Below are positions 1 through 10,944 of a DNA stretch of 64,000 nucleotides, one piece after another. The first letter of the stretch is position 1. Each line of letters begins with the position of its first letter. A program made the translations under genes and the position numbers. The notes below the pieces were generated by a model. That model searched no databases. It worked only from the letters and a program-made list of their open reading frames with translations, and had not been told where the DNA came from. The stretch spans positions 30,076,934 through 30,140,933 of the forward strand of contig CM034388.1 in assembly GCA_019925095.2 (NCBI GenBank), written 5' to 3'. This stretch comes from Dendrolimus kikuchii (Eukaryota > Arthropoda > Insecta > Lepidoptera > Lasiocampidae).

Positions 1-531
1 CACCCAGTTGGTACTATTGAATTAAACATTTAATTTGTTTTCTTTATACATTAACAAATGTTTGGAATTGTAATAATGGCTTCAAAAGTGAGGACAAAAG
101 TTACAATTCGCTACGCAAAAGGCATTATTTTAATTATTAAAGGGTGTTTACTAGATATTAGTATTTATAGAATTATAGAAGAATATATTGTAAAATTTAC
201 GTCCTGTTCTGTATCATATTGGACATTATTAAAAAAAAAAACAACGAATTTGGATTATTGATGGACTCAAAATAACTATAAAATTCTATAAATGACTCCA
301 TCCAGGTCAAATTGTGAGTTTTTTTTCTTTTATTATAAGAAATTTCATAACATTTTTCGAAATCGCTATTTCTTCAGAAAAACTTTTTTTCCAAAATTGG
401 TTGTCTATTTTAAAAACTACCAGACGTGTGTTGTTCAAACAATTTATCGTTGTTGACAAATGTTTTTATCCTTAACTTCTGCCACATTAAAACTTTAAAA
501 ATAATTAATCTGTAGTTCAAAGTATGCAGAG
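1..531. other. AT-rich stretch, nothing recognised
   Basis: No supported gene or named repeat. Short open frames here have no recognisable motif and are expected by chance in DNA this AT-rich. Confidence 0.5.
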
Positions 532-800
532 TTTTTTTTATTGCAGGAGTTCAGCAGACGGCCCACTTGATGGAAAGCGGTCACCATCGCCTATGGACAT
601 TTGCAACACCAAAGTTGCTACAAATGCGCTGCTGCTCTCTTAAGGGAGACTGGAACCTGGTCACTAATGCCGGAACACAACAAAGGGTTGTCATGGCGGC
701 ATACTCTAGACCAGAGGTGATCGCCATCCAGTCGAGCAAATACCCTACCACCTGGCTGTGGCCGCAGGAAATGGTATTCTTTCTCCGTTCCTGCACGGAT
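532..800 (-). mobile_element. SINE-A copy with internal deletion
   Basis: On the minus strand it starts CCGTGCAGGAACGGAG and ends in poly(A), seen as poly(T) at 532-539. About 45 bp around the GGTTGTTAAGTCGCCTCTTA block is missing, so CTGGCTGTGG runs straight into CCGCAGGAAA. Confidence 0.85.
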
Positions 801-1104
801 AGATTAGCAGTGTTACAACATTATAACACCTTTTAAATTATATATATAGGTAAATTAGCACCGAGACATTTTTGCGTTTGTAGTAGTGTACGGTCAGCAC
901 ATAAATAAATAAACAAATACTTTTTATATGTTTTTATAGAATATGAAACTAATATTATTAAACTATATTAAAATAATAAATTTTAATAATAAACATATTT
1001 CTTAATACTAACTTCCAAGGAAATTTAAGTTTCAAGTTAAGACGTCCTGTAAATATACGACTTACTACAAACGCAAAAACGTTTCGAAGCTAATTTATTT
1101 TTAT
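801..1104. other. AT-rich spacer
   Basis: Simple AT-rich sequence with no recognised gene or repeat. Confidence 0.5.
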
Positions 1105-1366
1105 ATTTTTTTTATTGCATGACTTCAGCAGACAATCATACGGGGCTAAGATGCCTACCTGATGGAAAGCGGTTACCATCGGACACTCACTATGGACATT
1201 TAATAACACGAATGTGCTGCCGCTGTCTAAAGGGAGACTAGAATCTGGCCACTAATGCCAGGACACAACTCAAGGTTGTTATGGCGACATACTTTAGACC
1301 AGGCAAAATCCTACCACCTAGTTGTGCCTTGTTTTATCGCCGCTTACGACAGGTCGTCCGGTCGCA
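1105..1366 (-). mobile_element. Diverged SINE-A copy
   Basis: Clearly SINE-A in order of blocks, but much more diverged than its neighbours and with an extra ~20 bp near the poly(A) end. It faces the next copy and would form a large hairpin with it. Confidence 0.75.
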
Positions 1367-1376
1367 TCAAATTTAT

Positions 1377-1686
1377 CCGTGCAGGAACGGAGAAAGAATA
1401 CAATTTCCGGCGTTGGGGCGGCCTGTCGTAAGAGGCGACTTAACAACCCACAGCCAGGTGGTAGGGCATTTGCTCGACTGGATGGCTACCACCCCTGGTT
1501 TAAAGTATGTCGCCATAACAACCTTGAGTTGTGTTCCGGCATTAGTGACTAGGTTCCAGTCTCCCTTAAGAGAGCAGTAGCGCATTTGTAGCAACTTTGC
1601 TGTTGCAAATGTCCATAGGCGATGGTAAACGCTTTCCATCAAGTGGGCCGTCTGCCTGTCTGCTGATCTCCTGCAATAAAAAAAAA
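1377..1686 (+). mobile_element. SINE-A, full length
   Basis: Runs from CCGTGCAGGAACGGAG to a poly(A) run at 1676-1686. Followed directly by 28 bp of another SINE-A 5' end in reverse (1687-1714), so three SINE-A pieces abut in alternating orientation. Confidence 0.88.
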
Positions 1687-1714
1687 TTGTATTCTTTCTC
1701 TGTTCCTGCACGGA
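1687..1714 (-). mobile_element. SINE-A 5' end fragment
   Basis: Reverse complement of the SINE-A start. It abuts the poly(A) of the preceding copy, which suggests insertion of that copy into an older SINE-A or a template switch. Confidence 0.7.
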
Positions 1715-2320
1715 ATACATATGTAAAACATTTAATATTAAAAAATTAACTTGTACTAAAATTTCTTAGTCATCCCTAAATTATTGTCACTATAGTTACT
1801 TCTTCTTAAACCTTCAAGCATAGAATAGAATATAAGACTTGTTGCTACTATTTCAACTCAACTATTAAAGTGTACCTCTGTAAATAACATTAATATAGAA
1901 TGAGGTGATTGCTGCAATAAATTCGTTGGACCGACAGCGGCTGGAACCCTCTTAGTTGTATATAGGTATTTGAGACTTAGAAAGCCCCTACACTTAATGT
2001 TCACAGTTTCGTAACACTAAAACTGGTACAAATGTCTAAGAAACAAGGATATATAAAAATACATACATATATAGATGTGGCATAATTAATGAAAAAACTT
2101 GAGACGTGTCAAGAGACACCAGGATAGCACGAAGTTCCTTTCGATTAGTTATTGAAGGAATTGTAATAAAATTTTGTTTTCTTTAAGTTATAATAATATT
2201 TTTTTATTATTAACAAATATAATGTAATATAAACTTAATCAGTAGGCTCAATTTTAGTAATAATTGGCTTGTGGTAACTGAAGTAGGAAACATATGTTTG
2301 GGATTCTGTTTTTTATTATT
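1715..2320. other. AT-rich stretch, nothing recognised
   Basis: No coding signal or recognisable repeat found. Confidence 0.5.
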
Positions 2321-2616
2321 TATTACGCACAAAAAACCTGTATACACCTGTAGCCGCAGACTTCCGATCACCACAGCGGCCGTTCGCATATGATAGGCAA
2401 GCGCGCCGCTTCTAGTCGGGGCCCCCGTGTTTCCATCCGCGCATACCTCGCCTCACCTCACCGCGACACGTGTAATCGTTCAAGTGCGCTTGTTATTATT
2501 AAATGTTATATGTTGTTTAGCAGCTAAATGTGTGATGTAATATAAAATATTAATCGGTATTTTTATCCAATAAACATGCAATCCTGAACTGCAATTCAAA
2601 CACAACAGTATTTATT
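2321..2616 (+). other. GC-rich segment ending in a polyadenylation-like signal
   Basis: A GC-rich block (2345-2480) in AT-rich surroundings, followed by an AT-rich stretch with CCAATAAACATGC at about 2569. This is the layout of an LTR or a transcript 3' end. I could not find a clear target-site duplication or a second copy, so the class is open. Confidence 0.3.
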
Positions 2617-3236
2617 TTCTACCTGAAGACCTCCAAACACTCAACAAAAATAATCGTCGCGACATCACACCGTTCAATGCGAAATAGAAAGACGAAACGA
2701 AAATAACTGGTTTGCTTTCTATGAGAGAGAGAGACAGACAGAGAAACACGCGCACGCCGCACGGCTTACAACTATAGCAAAAAGTGTCGTTATAACTTTT
2801 GCTCTTCATTTTTTCCGTCTATCCCCCTTTCGCAACGCGCGATAAAGAACTTCGTTCCAAAACGATAATCAATTTTTAAGTTGAAATATATAAAAAAAAA
2901 TATTGTTTCTGTAGCTTCATTTAAATATAATATAAGATTATTTTTCAACAAAATTGTTTAACCGCTCAATAATATAAAAAAAAAATATTCTTTGTTAATC
3001 ATCATATTTTTATTTTTTTTATTATTACAAATTTTTTTTTTTTTGCCGAGTGCAGGCGTAGGCACATGCATGTAAGCGTCCGCACCGGCTTACTTGGATT
3101 AGTATTAGTTTTTTTTCTATAGCATATTAAAGCAAGCTGTGTCTTCATATAAAAGATCACATTCTAAAGAATACAAAATATTATATTACTAATGTATTAA
3201 ACATGTTCCTGAATGTGCTCAGTTTTGAAGACCGTA

Positions 3237-3240
<4 letters not shown>
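2617..3240. other. AT-rich stretch with GA and T runs
   Basis: Contains a GAGAGAGAGACAGACAGAG purine run near 2725 and several T runs. No gene or family recognised. Confidence 0.45.

Positions 3241-3276
<36 letters not shown>
3241..3276. repeat. (AT)n microsatellite
   Basis: About 16 AT dinucleotides after an A run. Confidence 0.95.
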
Positions 3277-3279
<3 letters not shown>

Positions 3280-3367
3280 TTACGATTTAAATTAATTATT
3301 CTTGGAATGTTTCTTATTATTTATTGTCTTCACCGTCACAGTTGTCTTAGTACTGTCCTCAATTTAG

Positions 3368-3486
3368 GTGGTTGCCAGAAAAAGATCGTTTTAAGCGATA
3401 AAGCCGCCTTTGTTGAACATTTACTGTACTGTAGTTTTAATTTTTAGTTTACAATAAGGTGTTTACATTCATTCATTCATTCATAT
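3368..3486 (+). mobile_element. LINE 3' tail with conserved hairpin
   Basis: Contains GTTGCC..AAGATCG..TTAAGCGATAAAGCCGCC and ends in (CATT)n. The same ATCGCT/AGCGAT hairpin followed by GGCCGCC occurs at 19046, 43200 (minus) and 53050 (minus). It is the tail of a Jockey/CR1-type LINE family, and the hairpin is probably the part read by the reverse transcriptase (inference). Confidence 0.65.
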
Positions 3487-3929
3487 TTTTTTATACTTTA
3501 AGTCTTAATATTAATTTGCAATAGGTAAATACATATATTTTTTTTGTTTGTGACAGATGAATTAATTACAACGCTAAAAATATTTGGTAAATATTATGCA
3601 AGAACAAAATTTGCTATAATTTGATACTTGAATACACTCCTTTAGTTAGCTATAAAGTTTTACTTTACATACATAAAGTCATACATACATACATATACGC
3701 CTGTTTCCCATGTCAGTGTCATGTCAGATCTCCGTTTGCGGCGATCATCTTCATCTTCTTTCATTAACCTCTTCATACATACACATTTATTTGAGACGCT
3801 TTTTACCTAACCTCGTTGTTGCTTTAATATGTCGCAAACGGGAGATCTACTTCCAACATTGAACAAAGTTGATGACGACTTTTATAAGCAGTTTATAAAA
3901 CTAATTTAAACATGCAAAAACACTTTTAT
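3487..3929. other. AT-rich spacer
   Basis: Holds short CATA runs near 3686 but no recognised element body or gene. Confidence 0.45.
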
Positions 3930-4240
3930 CCGTGCAGGAACGGAGAAAGAATACAATTTCCTGCGGCCGGGCGGCCTGTCGTAAGAGGCGACTTAACAAC
4001 CCACAGCCAGGTGGTAGGGCATTTGCCCGACTGGATGGCTACCACCCCTAGTCTAAAGTATGTCGCCATAACAACCTTGCGTTGTGTTCCGGCATTAGTG
4101 ACCAGGTTCCAGTCTCCCTTAAGAGAGCAGCAGCGCATTTGTAGCAACTTTGGTGCTGCAAATGTCCATAGGTGATGGTAACCGCTTTCCATTAAGTGGG
4201 CCGTCTGCCTGTCTGCTGATCTCCTGCAATAAAAAAAAAA
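3930..4240 (+). mobile_element. SINE-A, full length with likely target duplication
   Basis: Full-length copy, 5' CCGTGCAGG to poly(A) 4231-4240. AAAAACACT occurs just upstream (about 3916) and again straight after the A run, so it looks like a target-site duplication of 8-9 bp. That supports retroposition of a unit with a defined 5' end. Confidence 0.9.
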
Positions 4241-4540
4241 CACTGTTTAGCCTTAGACCTAAAACGTTATATTTAAATTCCTAATCTTGATTTTCTTTCA
4301 TCTTCAAATCATTTGTAGTCGACACAATATGTCGTCCTTCCATACCCATACATACACAAATCATACATAAATCATTATGTCATTCTTCACACAATTCATC
4401 CATAGCTTTTATGGTCTACCATTACATTTGCATCTATTTTTTTGTCAGGTGACTTTCATCCTTCATCATTACATGCCCATATCACGTTAGTCATCTTCCT
4501 CAAATTTTTCGAATGACGGATGTAACCTTCAAATATGTCT
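4241..4540. other. AT-rich spacer
   Basis: No gene or repeat recognised. Confidence 0.45.
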
Positions 4541-4805
4541 TTTTTTTAAAGCAGGAGATCAGCAGACAACAAAGTTTGCAACACCAAAGTTGATACAAAT
4601 GCGCTGCTGCTCTCTTAAGGGAGACTGGAACCTGGTCACTAATGCCGGAACACAACTCAAGGTTGTTATGGCGACATACTTTAGACCAGGGGCGGTAGCC
4701 ATCCGGGTAAATGCCCTCCCACCTGGCTGTGGGTTGTTAAGTCGCCTCTGACGACAGGCCGCCCGGCCGCAGGAAATTGTATTCTTTCTCCGTTCCTGCA
4801 CGGAT
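4541..4805 (-). mobile_element. SINE-A with deletion near 3' end
   Basis: Minus-strand copy. The CCATAGGCGATGGTAACCGC block is deleted, and ~9 bp are lost near the GACTGGATGG block. Followed by a short GATA repeat. Confidence 0.82.
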
Positions 4806-5116
4806 AGACAGATAGATAGATTAAACTGGTTAATATTTAAATACCATGTCCAATTCTCTGAAATACTTCCCAACTCCACGGCTCTTGTAATCCTGACGGA
4901 GCGTCTAGTGGCGTATTTACGTGGTGAAGGTCAAAGGCTGTCTCCAAATCAAGCGTTTGGATTGCTCGCATTGCCAGACCAAGTTATTGTGAGAGAAAAT
5001 ACAATAAAGCTGACTTTTTGGTACTTGTATTTTCTCAACGGCGTCTCTGGGGGCTTGAAGAGTCTTACCATTTCTGAAATCAAAAATATATTTCATACAC
5101 AAATTTAGTCTAATTT
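4806..5116. other. Spacer, nothing recognised
   Basis: A 66-codon open frame lies here but shows no motif. Left unassigned. Confidence 0.4.
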
Positions 5117-5278
5117 GACGGCCTTCTGTGGCTAAGCGGGCTGTCTTAGCAGGCCGAACTCGCTGGAATGCAGAGGCTCCGGCTTCGATTCCTGGCATGG
5201 TAAATTAAATGTTTAGCTTGGGGATATATAATGGATGTTTGTCTGTCGGTGATTATTATTATTGTTATTAATATATTA
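5117..5278 (+). mobile_element. SINE-E, internally deleted
   Basis: tRNA-like head with B-box-like GGCTTCGATTCC, then a jump to the 3' part (AGCTTGGGGATATATAATGG) and an ATT-repeat tail. The middle block found in the 22199 and 30377 copies is missing. Confidence 0.75.
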
Positions 5279-5285
5279 ATTTTAA

Positions 5286-5575
5286 TGCTCCGGTGGTTCG
5301 GGCATGTGGAAAGAATGCATGATGAAACAATGACTAAACAGATATACAATACAAAAGTGGATGGATGTAGAAGTCGTGGAAGGCCACGACACACCTTCCA
5401 TGATCAAATTCATCGTGTACTAGCAGAAGGTGATGTCAGGAGCCTTAAGACGAGCGTGCATGACAAGAGTTATGAATGTCAGGGAAGCAAGTGAGGTGTG
5501 TAAGAATAAGCCTAAATGGCGCTCTGTTGTTCGTGCCTACCCCGCAAGGGAACCGTGAAGTTATGTATGTATGTA
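5286..5575 (+). mobile_element. RTE-B 3' fragment
   Basis: Starts inside the WFGHVERM coding block and runs through GRPRHTFHDQI to GTGAAGTT(ATGT)n. One base lost near 5450 breaks the frame between the LK and TSVHDK segments. Dead 5'-truncated LINE copy. Confidence 0.85.
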
Positions 5576-5616
5576 ATTTTAATATATTTCGTAAGTTACA
5601 ACTAATACAATTATTT

Positions 5617-6222
5617 GTGCAGGAACGGAGAAAGAATACAATTTCCTGCACTGGGGCAGCCGGTCGTAAGGCAGGTACGCGCATTACTTCCCTCCCTGAG
5701 TTAGGTTCCGTTTACCGCGGGGGGCCTTTAGCTTGCTAGGAAGAGCAAATGACCTTCTACCCCCGCACAACGAAGTGGGGTGTGTTCTCCCAGGGCACAC
5801 TCCAGGCACTTTATTGCGCTGGATCGGCTGGGCGTAACTATGTTCTAAATCTCAGCCTTTCCAACACATTCAAAGCGTAGGGTCGTCAGGGAGGAGGGGG
5901 TTTTTAGTGGGTATTGAGGTTGCTCGCCCGTGCAGCAACGCTCGGAGTCTTCCACACTATTCTGTGACGTCGATCGCGGACGGAGCGCTGCCAAGAGCAT
6001 ACTATTGCTGCAGTGTTATCGCCCCCGACCGACGCGTGTCGTTCCCCTAGCAACGACCCAGTTTGTGCGTAAATCGGTTAAGCATTTTCCCTCGCCTCAA
6101 AACAAAAAAAAAAAATTAGGGACCGGGTTCTAGTCTCCCTTAATAGTCCATAGGCGATGGTAACCGCTTTCCATCAAGTTTGAGGTCTGCTTGTCTACTA
6201 AACTCATACAATAAAAAAAAAA
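5617..6222 (+). mobile_element. SINE-A split by a GC-rich retroposon-like segment
   Basis: SINE-A 5' end (5617-5672) and 3' end (about 6120-6222, ending in poly(A)) flank ~440 bp of unrelated GC-rich sequence that itself ends in an A run at 6106-6116. About 150 bp of SINE-A is absent and no target duplication is visible, so this is a rearranged insertion or a chimera. The insert resembles an R1-type LINE 3' UTR, but that is only an impression. Confidence 0.6.
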
Positions 6223-6370
6223 GTGTGCGTCTCGGGACGCCCGACAGAAGTGATAACTTAGCCTGCCTACCGCTGCCGTATGCGTGAGAGAATGGGAAGC
6301 CAGACAGCCTGGCGCTGTAACGCGTTACGTAACGAAGCGTTTGACCCTCCGTAAGAAGTTATCAATTAAA

Positions 6371-6421
6371 AAAATAAGCAAAATAATCAGTCAAGTATCA
6401 GTCAAAATAAGCAAAATAATC
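6371..6421. repeat. Short tandem duplication
   Basis: The phrase AATAAGCAAAATAATCAGTC occurs twice in near succession, separated by a few bases. Confidence 0.6.
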
Positions 6422-6592
6422 AGCCTCGCGCGGGTAACTTTTATATCCTATGTGAACTTCTAGCATACTTTTAGACAATAATATTCTTATTTCCTTCTGT
6501 TGTATCTTTGCCTTACTGGATAGGCACTGTTTGCTACAACTCCATTAATTATTCGAAAAGTAATTCTGTAACATACTTCTGTATAAAACTAT

Positions 6593-6858
6593 CCGTGCAG
6601 CGACGGAGAAAGAATACAATTTCTTGCGGCCGGGCGGCCTGTCGTAAGAGGCGACTTAACAACCCACAGCCAGGTGGTAGGGCATTTGCCCGACTGGATG
6701 GCTACCACCATTGGTCTAAAGTATGCCGCCATAACAACCTTGTTTTGTGTTCCGGCATTAGTGACCAGGTTCCAGTCTCCCTTAAGAGATCACCAGCGCA
6801 TTTGTAGCAAGCACCGTCTGCCTGTCTGCTGAACTCCTGCAATAAAAAAAAGAAAAAA
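6593..6858 (+). mobile_element. SINE-A with 3' deletion
   Basis: Starts CCGTGCAGCGACGGAG. The stretch between GTAGCAA and CCGTCTGCC (coding-derived tail block) is deleted. Poly(A) with interspersed G. Confidence 0.85.
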
Positions 6859-6913
6859 CAACTTATAAAAAAAAGAGCTTGAGATATAAATTGAATAAGA
6901 AAAACCATTTTAG

Positions 6914-7037
6914 CTAGACGTGTTGCTGGGGAGTTTCTTGCCGCTTCTCCTTAACGACAATAACACGTTGCGAAGCGGATAAAATAGGAAGTAAATTTTT
7001 TTAACTTATTTTGAATCAAAGCTTTTGAATTTGAATA
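6914..7037 (+). mobile_element. Element H 3' part with shared 65 bp module
   Basis: Begins GTTGCTGGGGAGTTTCTTGC and includes ACACGTTGCGAAGCGG, a module also present in the Penelope tails and in the 37047 retroposon. Then GAATTTGAATATG, the terminal tail also seen at 16790 and, reversed, at 30345. Internally deleted compared with 30630-30765. Confidence 0.6.
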
Positions 7038-7069
7038 TGCGGACAACTCATTAGGCATTTCCGTGGGAA

Positions 7070-7490
7070 CGACTAATGTAGACTTTTTTTTTCTTAACAT
7101 CTCTACGGACTCGAGTTCCGTACCTTTACTACTTAATTTCTATGAAAGATTTTAGAGTCCATACACGCTTATTGTTTACTTTTGTTACCGTGTGACATTA
7201 ATTTAGTGATTTATATGTTATGGTGTACCTTAAGATTAATTTATTATATTAATTTATCCTATTTTTAATACTAAACTTATACTAATGTAGACTGTATCTG
7301 TTACACGCTGGTGTTGTAAGGAAGTGCATGCATGTGCAGTGTTGGCCTTATATCTATACTTATATATAGTCCTATCTAGTGCCATGTGTGTTGGATTTTT
7401 CTTTTCTGTGCCTGGGTTATTAATTTTTAGGCTCTTTGTGTGTCTTTATCTGTATCTTTGTTACTAATGTAGACTAGTGGTCGTGAAAAT
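7070..7490 (+). repeat. Repeat G
   Basis: Begins near CTACGGACTCGAGTTCCGTA and extends past TGCCTGGGTTATTAATTTTT. Two reverse copies lie at 20847-21500 and 44830-45186. No ORF, no clear terminal repeats and no poly(A), so the class is unknown. Confidence 0.7.
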
Positions 7491-7812
7491 TCGACCACAA
7501 TTAATTTAAATTATAAGTTTGAACATTATTAAGGTTCTGTTGTCAACGAATATGCTTCTATAAACATAGATTTCGCCAAGGCTACACTGTTAATTTGACT
7601 TTAACAATAAACAAAAGTATATATGCGTATGTGTGTAATACATGGTAGTGTGTGTAATGTTTTTTTATTGATTCATTTTTTATGCATTTTTTTTTAAATA
7701 TTAGCATTCTGCACTCCTTCTCTATATAAACTATAAATGTGCGAAATTTCATACCCCTGCGTCCGCGCAATTTTTGTAAAAAGTGGTACAAAGTTTTTGC
7801 TTCACGTATTAA
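7491..7812. other. AT-rich spacer
   Basis: No gene or repeat recognised. Confidence 0.45.
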
Positions 7813-8553
7813 TCTATACTAATATTATAAAGCTAATGAGTTTGTTTGTTTGTTTAAACGCGCTAATCTCAGGAACCGCTGGTCCGATTTGAAAAATTCT
7901 TTCAGTGTTGAATAGTACATTTATCGAGGAAGGCTATAGGCTATATTATATTTTCAAAAAAATTAAGGATCCTTACTAAAAGTCCAATAATGTAACCTAA
8001 GGCGTAAAAAGATGACCCGGAAAAATCCTTACACGACGTGCCCTGCGAAAACTATTGATTATAGAACAAAACAATATACTACCACTTTGCAGAACATATA
8101 ATTGTCTACAAAAAATATCGCGTAACCATATGTCTAACTATTGTAGTTATCTCACAATAAGTGTTTTCTTTTATTTTTTTAATAATTAAAATGCGGTCGC
8201 TTCAAAAACTCTTTATTTTGTACCTTGGTATTAATCCTTATCAAAATAAATTACTCCATATTCAAGACGAATTCAATACCTTTCTAGAACTTTTTGAATT
8301 ATTAAATTCGGACGTTTCATTCAAAAGATATCGCGATATTTAAAATGTAAGTATTAGTGTTGTAGCCAAATATACTAATATTGTTTGATTGAACGCGCTA
8401 ATCTCAGGAACTACTGGTCTGATTTGAAAGATTCTTTCAATGTCGGATAGCCCATTTATCGAGGAAGGCTATAGGCTATATATCATCACGCTAAGACCAA
8501 TAGGAGCGGATCAATGAAGAATGTTTCAAAATCGGAGGGTTTTTGAAGTAGTA
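7813..8553 (+). mobile_element. Helitron Hel-1, 3' end lost
   Basis: Starts TCTATACTAATATTATA after an A, as expected for Helitrons inserting between A and T. The body holds two diverged copies of the CGCGCTAATCTCAGGAAC..CGAGGAAGGCTATAGGC block flanking a 50-codon ORF. The terminal hairpin and CTAG seen at 52015 are missing. Non-autonomous: no Rep or helicase domain. Confidence 0.75.
8191..8343 (+). CDS. 50-codon ORF inside Hel-1, copy 1
   Basis: ATG to TAA, 50 residues, no known domain. The same frame stays open in the copies at 51624-51776 and 54832-54984. By eye, about six of seven base differences among the three change an amino acid, which argues for neutral drift rather than a conserved protein. 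Perhaps a captured host fragment; no function is claimed. Confidence 0.25.
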   Translation: MRSLQKLFILYLGINPYQNKLLHIQDEFNTFLELFELLNSDVSFKRYRDI

Positions 8554-8981
8554 TAATGATAAAAAGACTTCGCTGTGATCGCGTGTTTTTACCGTCGTTG
8601 TTGTTCACTAACAAACCAAACGCCATCACGGCAACACGGACGAAGTTTCACTAGCACAGATGGTAGCTACTAAACCAAAATCGATGATTATTTTTTAAAG
8701 ACCAGCACACACGATTGCATGTTAGACTTTCATATAATTTTCGTGGAGGTGTAAACCAAATTTTCTTTATATCGACAGACAGATAAACGATTAGCAGTTA
8801 CACATGATATATGATTGTAATACTGTTCCAACACGCGATTTAGTATTTTAGGTGTTTTTAGGGTTGCATAGCCAAATCGTAAAAATAATTCCATCTTGTC
8901 CGTCTATACGTTTTTATAATATGACAGTCATTTTTGTTTATACAGTGGATTTCGGTTATAACGACGATGAATGAATTAAAA
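8554..8981. other. Spacer, nothing recognised
   Basis: No gene or clear repeat identified. Confidence 0.4.
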
Positions 8982-9290
8982 TTTTTTTTATTGCAGGAGA
9001 CCAGCAGACAGGCAGACGGCCCACTTGATGGAAAGCGGTTACCATCGTCTATAGACATTTGCAACACCAAAGCTGCTACAAATGCGCTGCTGCTCTCTTA
9101 ACGGAAACTGGAACCTGGTCATTAATGCCGGAACACAACTCAAGGTTGTTATGGCGACATACTTTAGACCAGGGGTGGCAGACATCCAGTCGGGCAAAGG
9201 CCCTACCACCTGGCTGTGGGTTGTTTAGTCGCCTCTTACGACAGGCCGCCCGGCCGCAGGAAATTGTATTCTTTCTCCGTTCCTGCACGG
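8982..9290 (-). mobile_element. SINE-A, full length
   Basis: Complete minus-strand copy from poly(T) at 8982 to CCGTGCAGG (reversed) at 9290. Few differences from the other full-length copies. Confidence 0.9.
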
Positions 9291-9370
9291 ATAAAACGGT
9301 GTTCTATCATTCGCCAGGCGCTGTGATCTTCAAGAAACTGAGTAAGTCATACTTTGTGTATTATTTCAAA

Positions 9371-9700
9371 CTAGCTTCTGCCCGCGACTTTGTCAATGGA
9401 ATAGTTAAAAAAGTAAGTGAAAAAAACCCTCCCGATTTTAATTAAAACATTCTTCATTGCTGCTCCGCTCCTATTGGTCTTACCGTGATGATATATGATG
9501 ATGAGACCGGCAATATCAATACTTAATTAGGTGCATAAGCTGTTTAAGTAATTAAAGTTTTTTTAACTATCCCACGGGAACTCTTTAATTTTTCGGGATC
9601 AAAAGTATCCTATATGTTGACCAGGGATATAAGCTACCACCATACAAAATTTCATTTAAATCGATCCAGTCGTTTCCGAGATTAACCGGTACAAACAGAG
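9371..9700 (-). mobile_element. Helitron Hel-1-type, diverged
   Basis: Reversed 3' end: CTAG at 9371, then the hairpin region GCCCGCGACTTTGTC. Further in, CTCCTATTGGTCTTACCGTG matches the Hel-1 body, then it passes into a second Helitron-like stretch with GATCCAGTCGTTTCCGAG. Confidence 0.6.
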
Positions 9701-10156
9701 AAAAAAAATCTAAATTAGTTCTATTTCACTTCTTACATCCCCCTGACACGGTTTTTAGCATTTCTTTTTTCATTGTACAGAAATTTGACTTCTACAATTT
9801 TATTATATGTATATATGTGTATAATGTTGGGATGACACTTAAAGACTTGAAATAGTGAGTGAATAACTGCGAGGCTTGGGGTGACTATAAGGGGAGGTTA
9901 AGGTCACCGGGCCAGGTTGGTACCATTCTTTATGTCATCTTGGTAATATATCTAAATGTGTTGCTATCAAATGATTGAAGAGTTATTCTTTCTCATGTTT
10001 CTTTAGTTACGATATGTGTGTTTATTGATTTACTATGCGAACTTTCGAGGACGTTGCAATTAGTGACCGCCACGATATTTTTTTTTTGATATGTGTGATG
10101 TGTATCTTTCACAATTCTATACATGCTCATCGCATTGTTGCTAATCGATGACAAAA
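9701..10156. other. Spacer, nothing recognised
   Basis: AT-rich, no supported feature. Confidence 0.4.
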
Positions 10157-10290
10157 TCTATATATATAAAACAAAGTCGTGTTACTTACAACATTTATAA
10201 CTCAAGAACGGCTGGACCAATTTTTATGATTTTTGTATTTTTGGAATGGACTCGCCCGGAATAGGATAATAAGTATTAAAATATGATATT

Positions 10291-10409
10291 ATGTTATAGA
10301 GTTATAAATGTCAAAGAGGCAAGTGAGGTGTGTAAGAATAAGCCTAAATGGCACTCTGTTGTTCGTGCCTACCCCGCAAGGGAACTGGCGTGAAGTTATG
10401 TATGTATGT
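10291..10409 (+). mobile_element. RTE-B 3' fragment inside Hel-2
   Basis: Only the last ~115 bp of RTE-B. Flanked by AAAATATGATATT (10278) and AAAATATAATATT (10410), a likely 13 bp target duplication with one change. Carries the AAGAGGCAAG and GGCACTCT subfamily markers. Confidence 0.75.
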
Positions 10410-10631
10410 AAAATATAATATTCATCAATAAACAAATATGATTAAAAAAACATCGGTCTAGTCATTCATTTGTTATGATCTTTCCCGGTCGATTTAGGCA
10501 ATAGTGGCTGCATTTAAACTCATTTTCATTTGTCTGATTTTGGTGAATTATTTTTGTATGTATTCAAGTGGGTACCGGGATGGATTAGATTCAAATGCAG
10601 GTAGATGGCGCTGCAATATCTATCTATCTAT

Positions 10632-10944
10632 CCGTGCAGGAACGGAGAAAGAATACAATTTCCTGCGGCCGGGCGGCCTGTCGTAAGAGGCGACAAAACA
10701 ACCCACAGCCAGGTGGTAGGGCATTTGCCCGACTGGATGGTTACCACCCCTGGTCTAAAGTATGTCGCCATAACAACCTTGAGTTATGTTCCGGCATTAG
10801 TGACCAGGTTCCAGTCTCCCTTAAGAGAGCAGCAGCGCATTTGTAGCAACTTTGGTGTTGCAAATGTCCATAGGCGATGGTAACCGCTTTCCATCGAGTG
10901 GGCTGTCTGCCTGTCTGCTGATCTCCTGCAATAAAAAAAAAAAA
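10632..10944 (+). mobile_element. SINE-A, full length, inside Hel-2
   Basis: Complete copy with 12 A at the 3' end. Helitron sequence resumes right after the A run. Preceded by a (TATC)n stretch. Confidence 0.88.

Noticed and set aside
2321..2616. Solo LTR
   Set aside because: AATAAA and a GC-rich block fit, but no TG..CA pair with a matching target duplication could be found.
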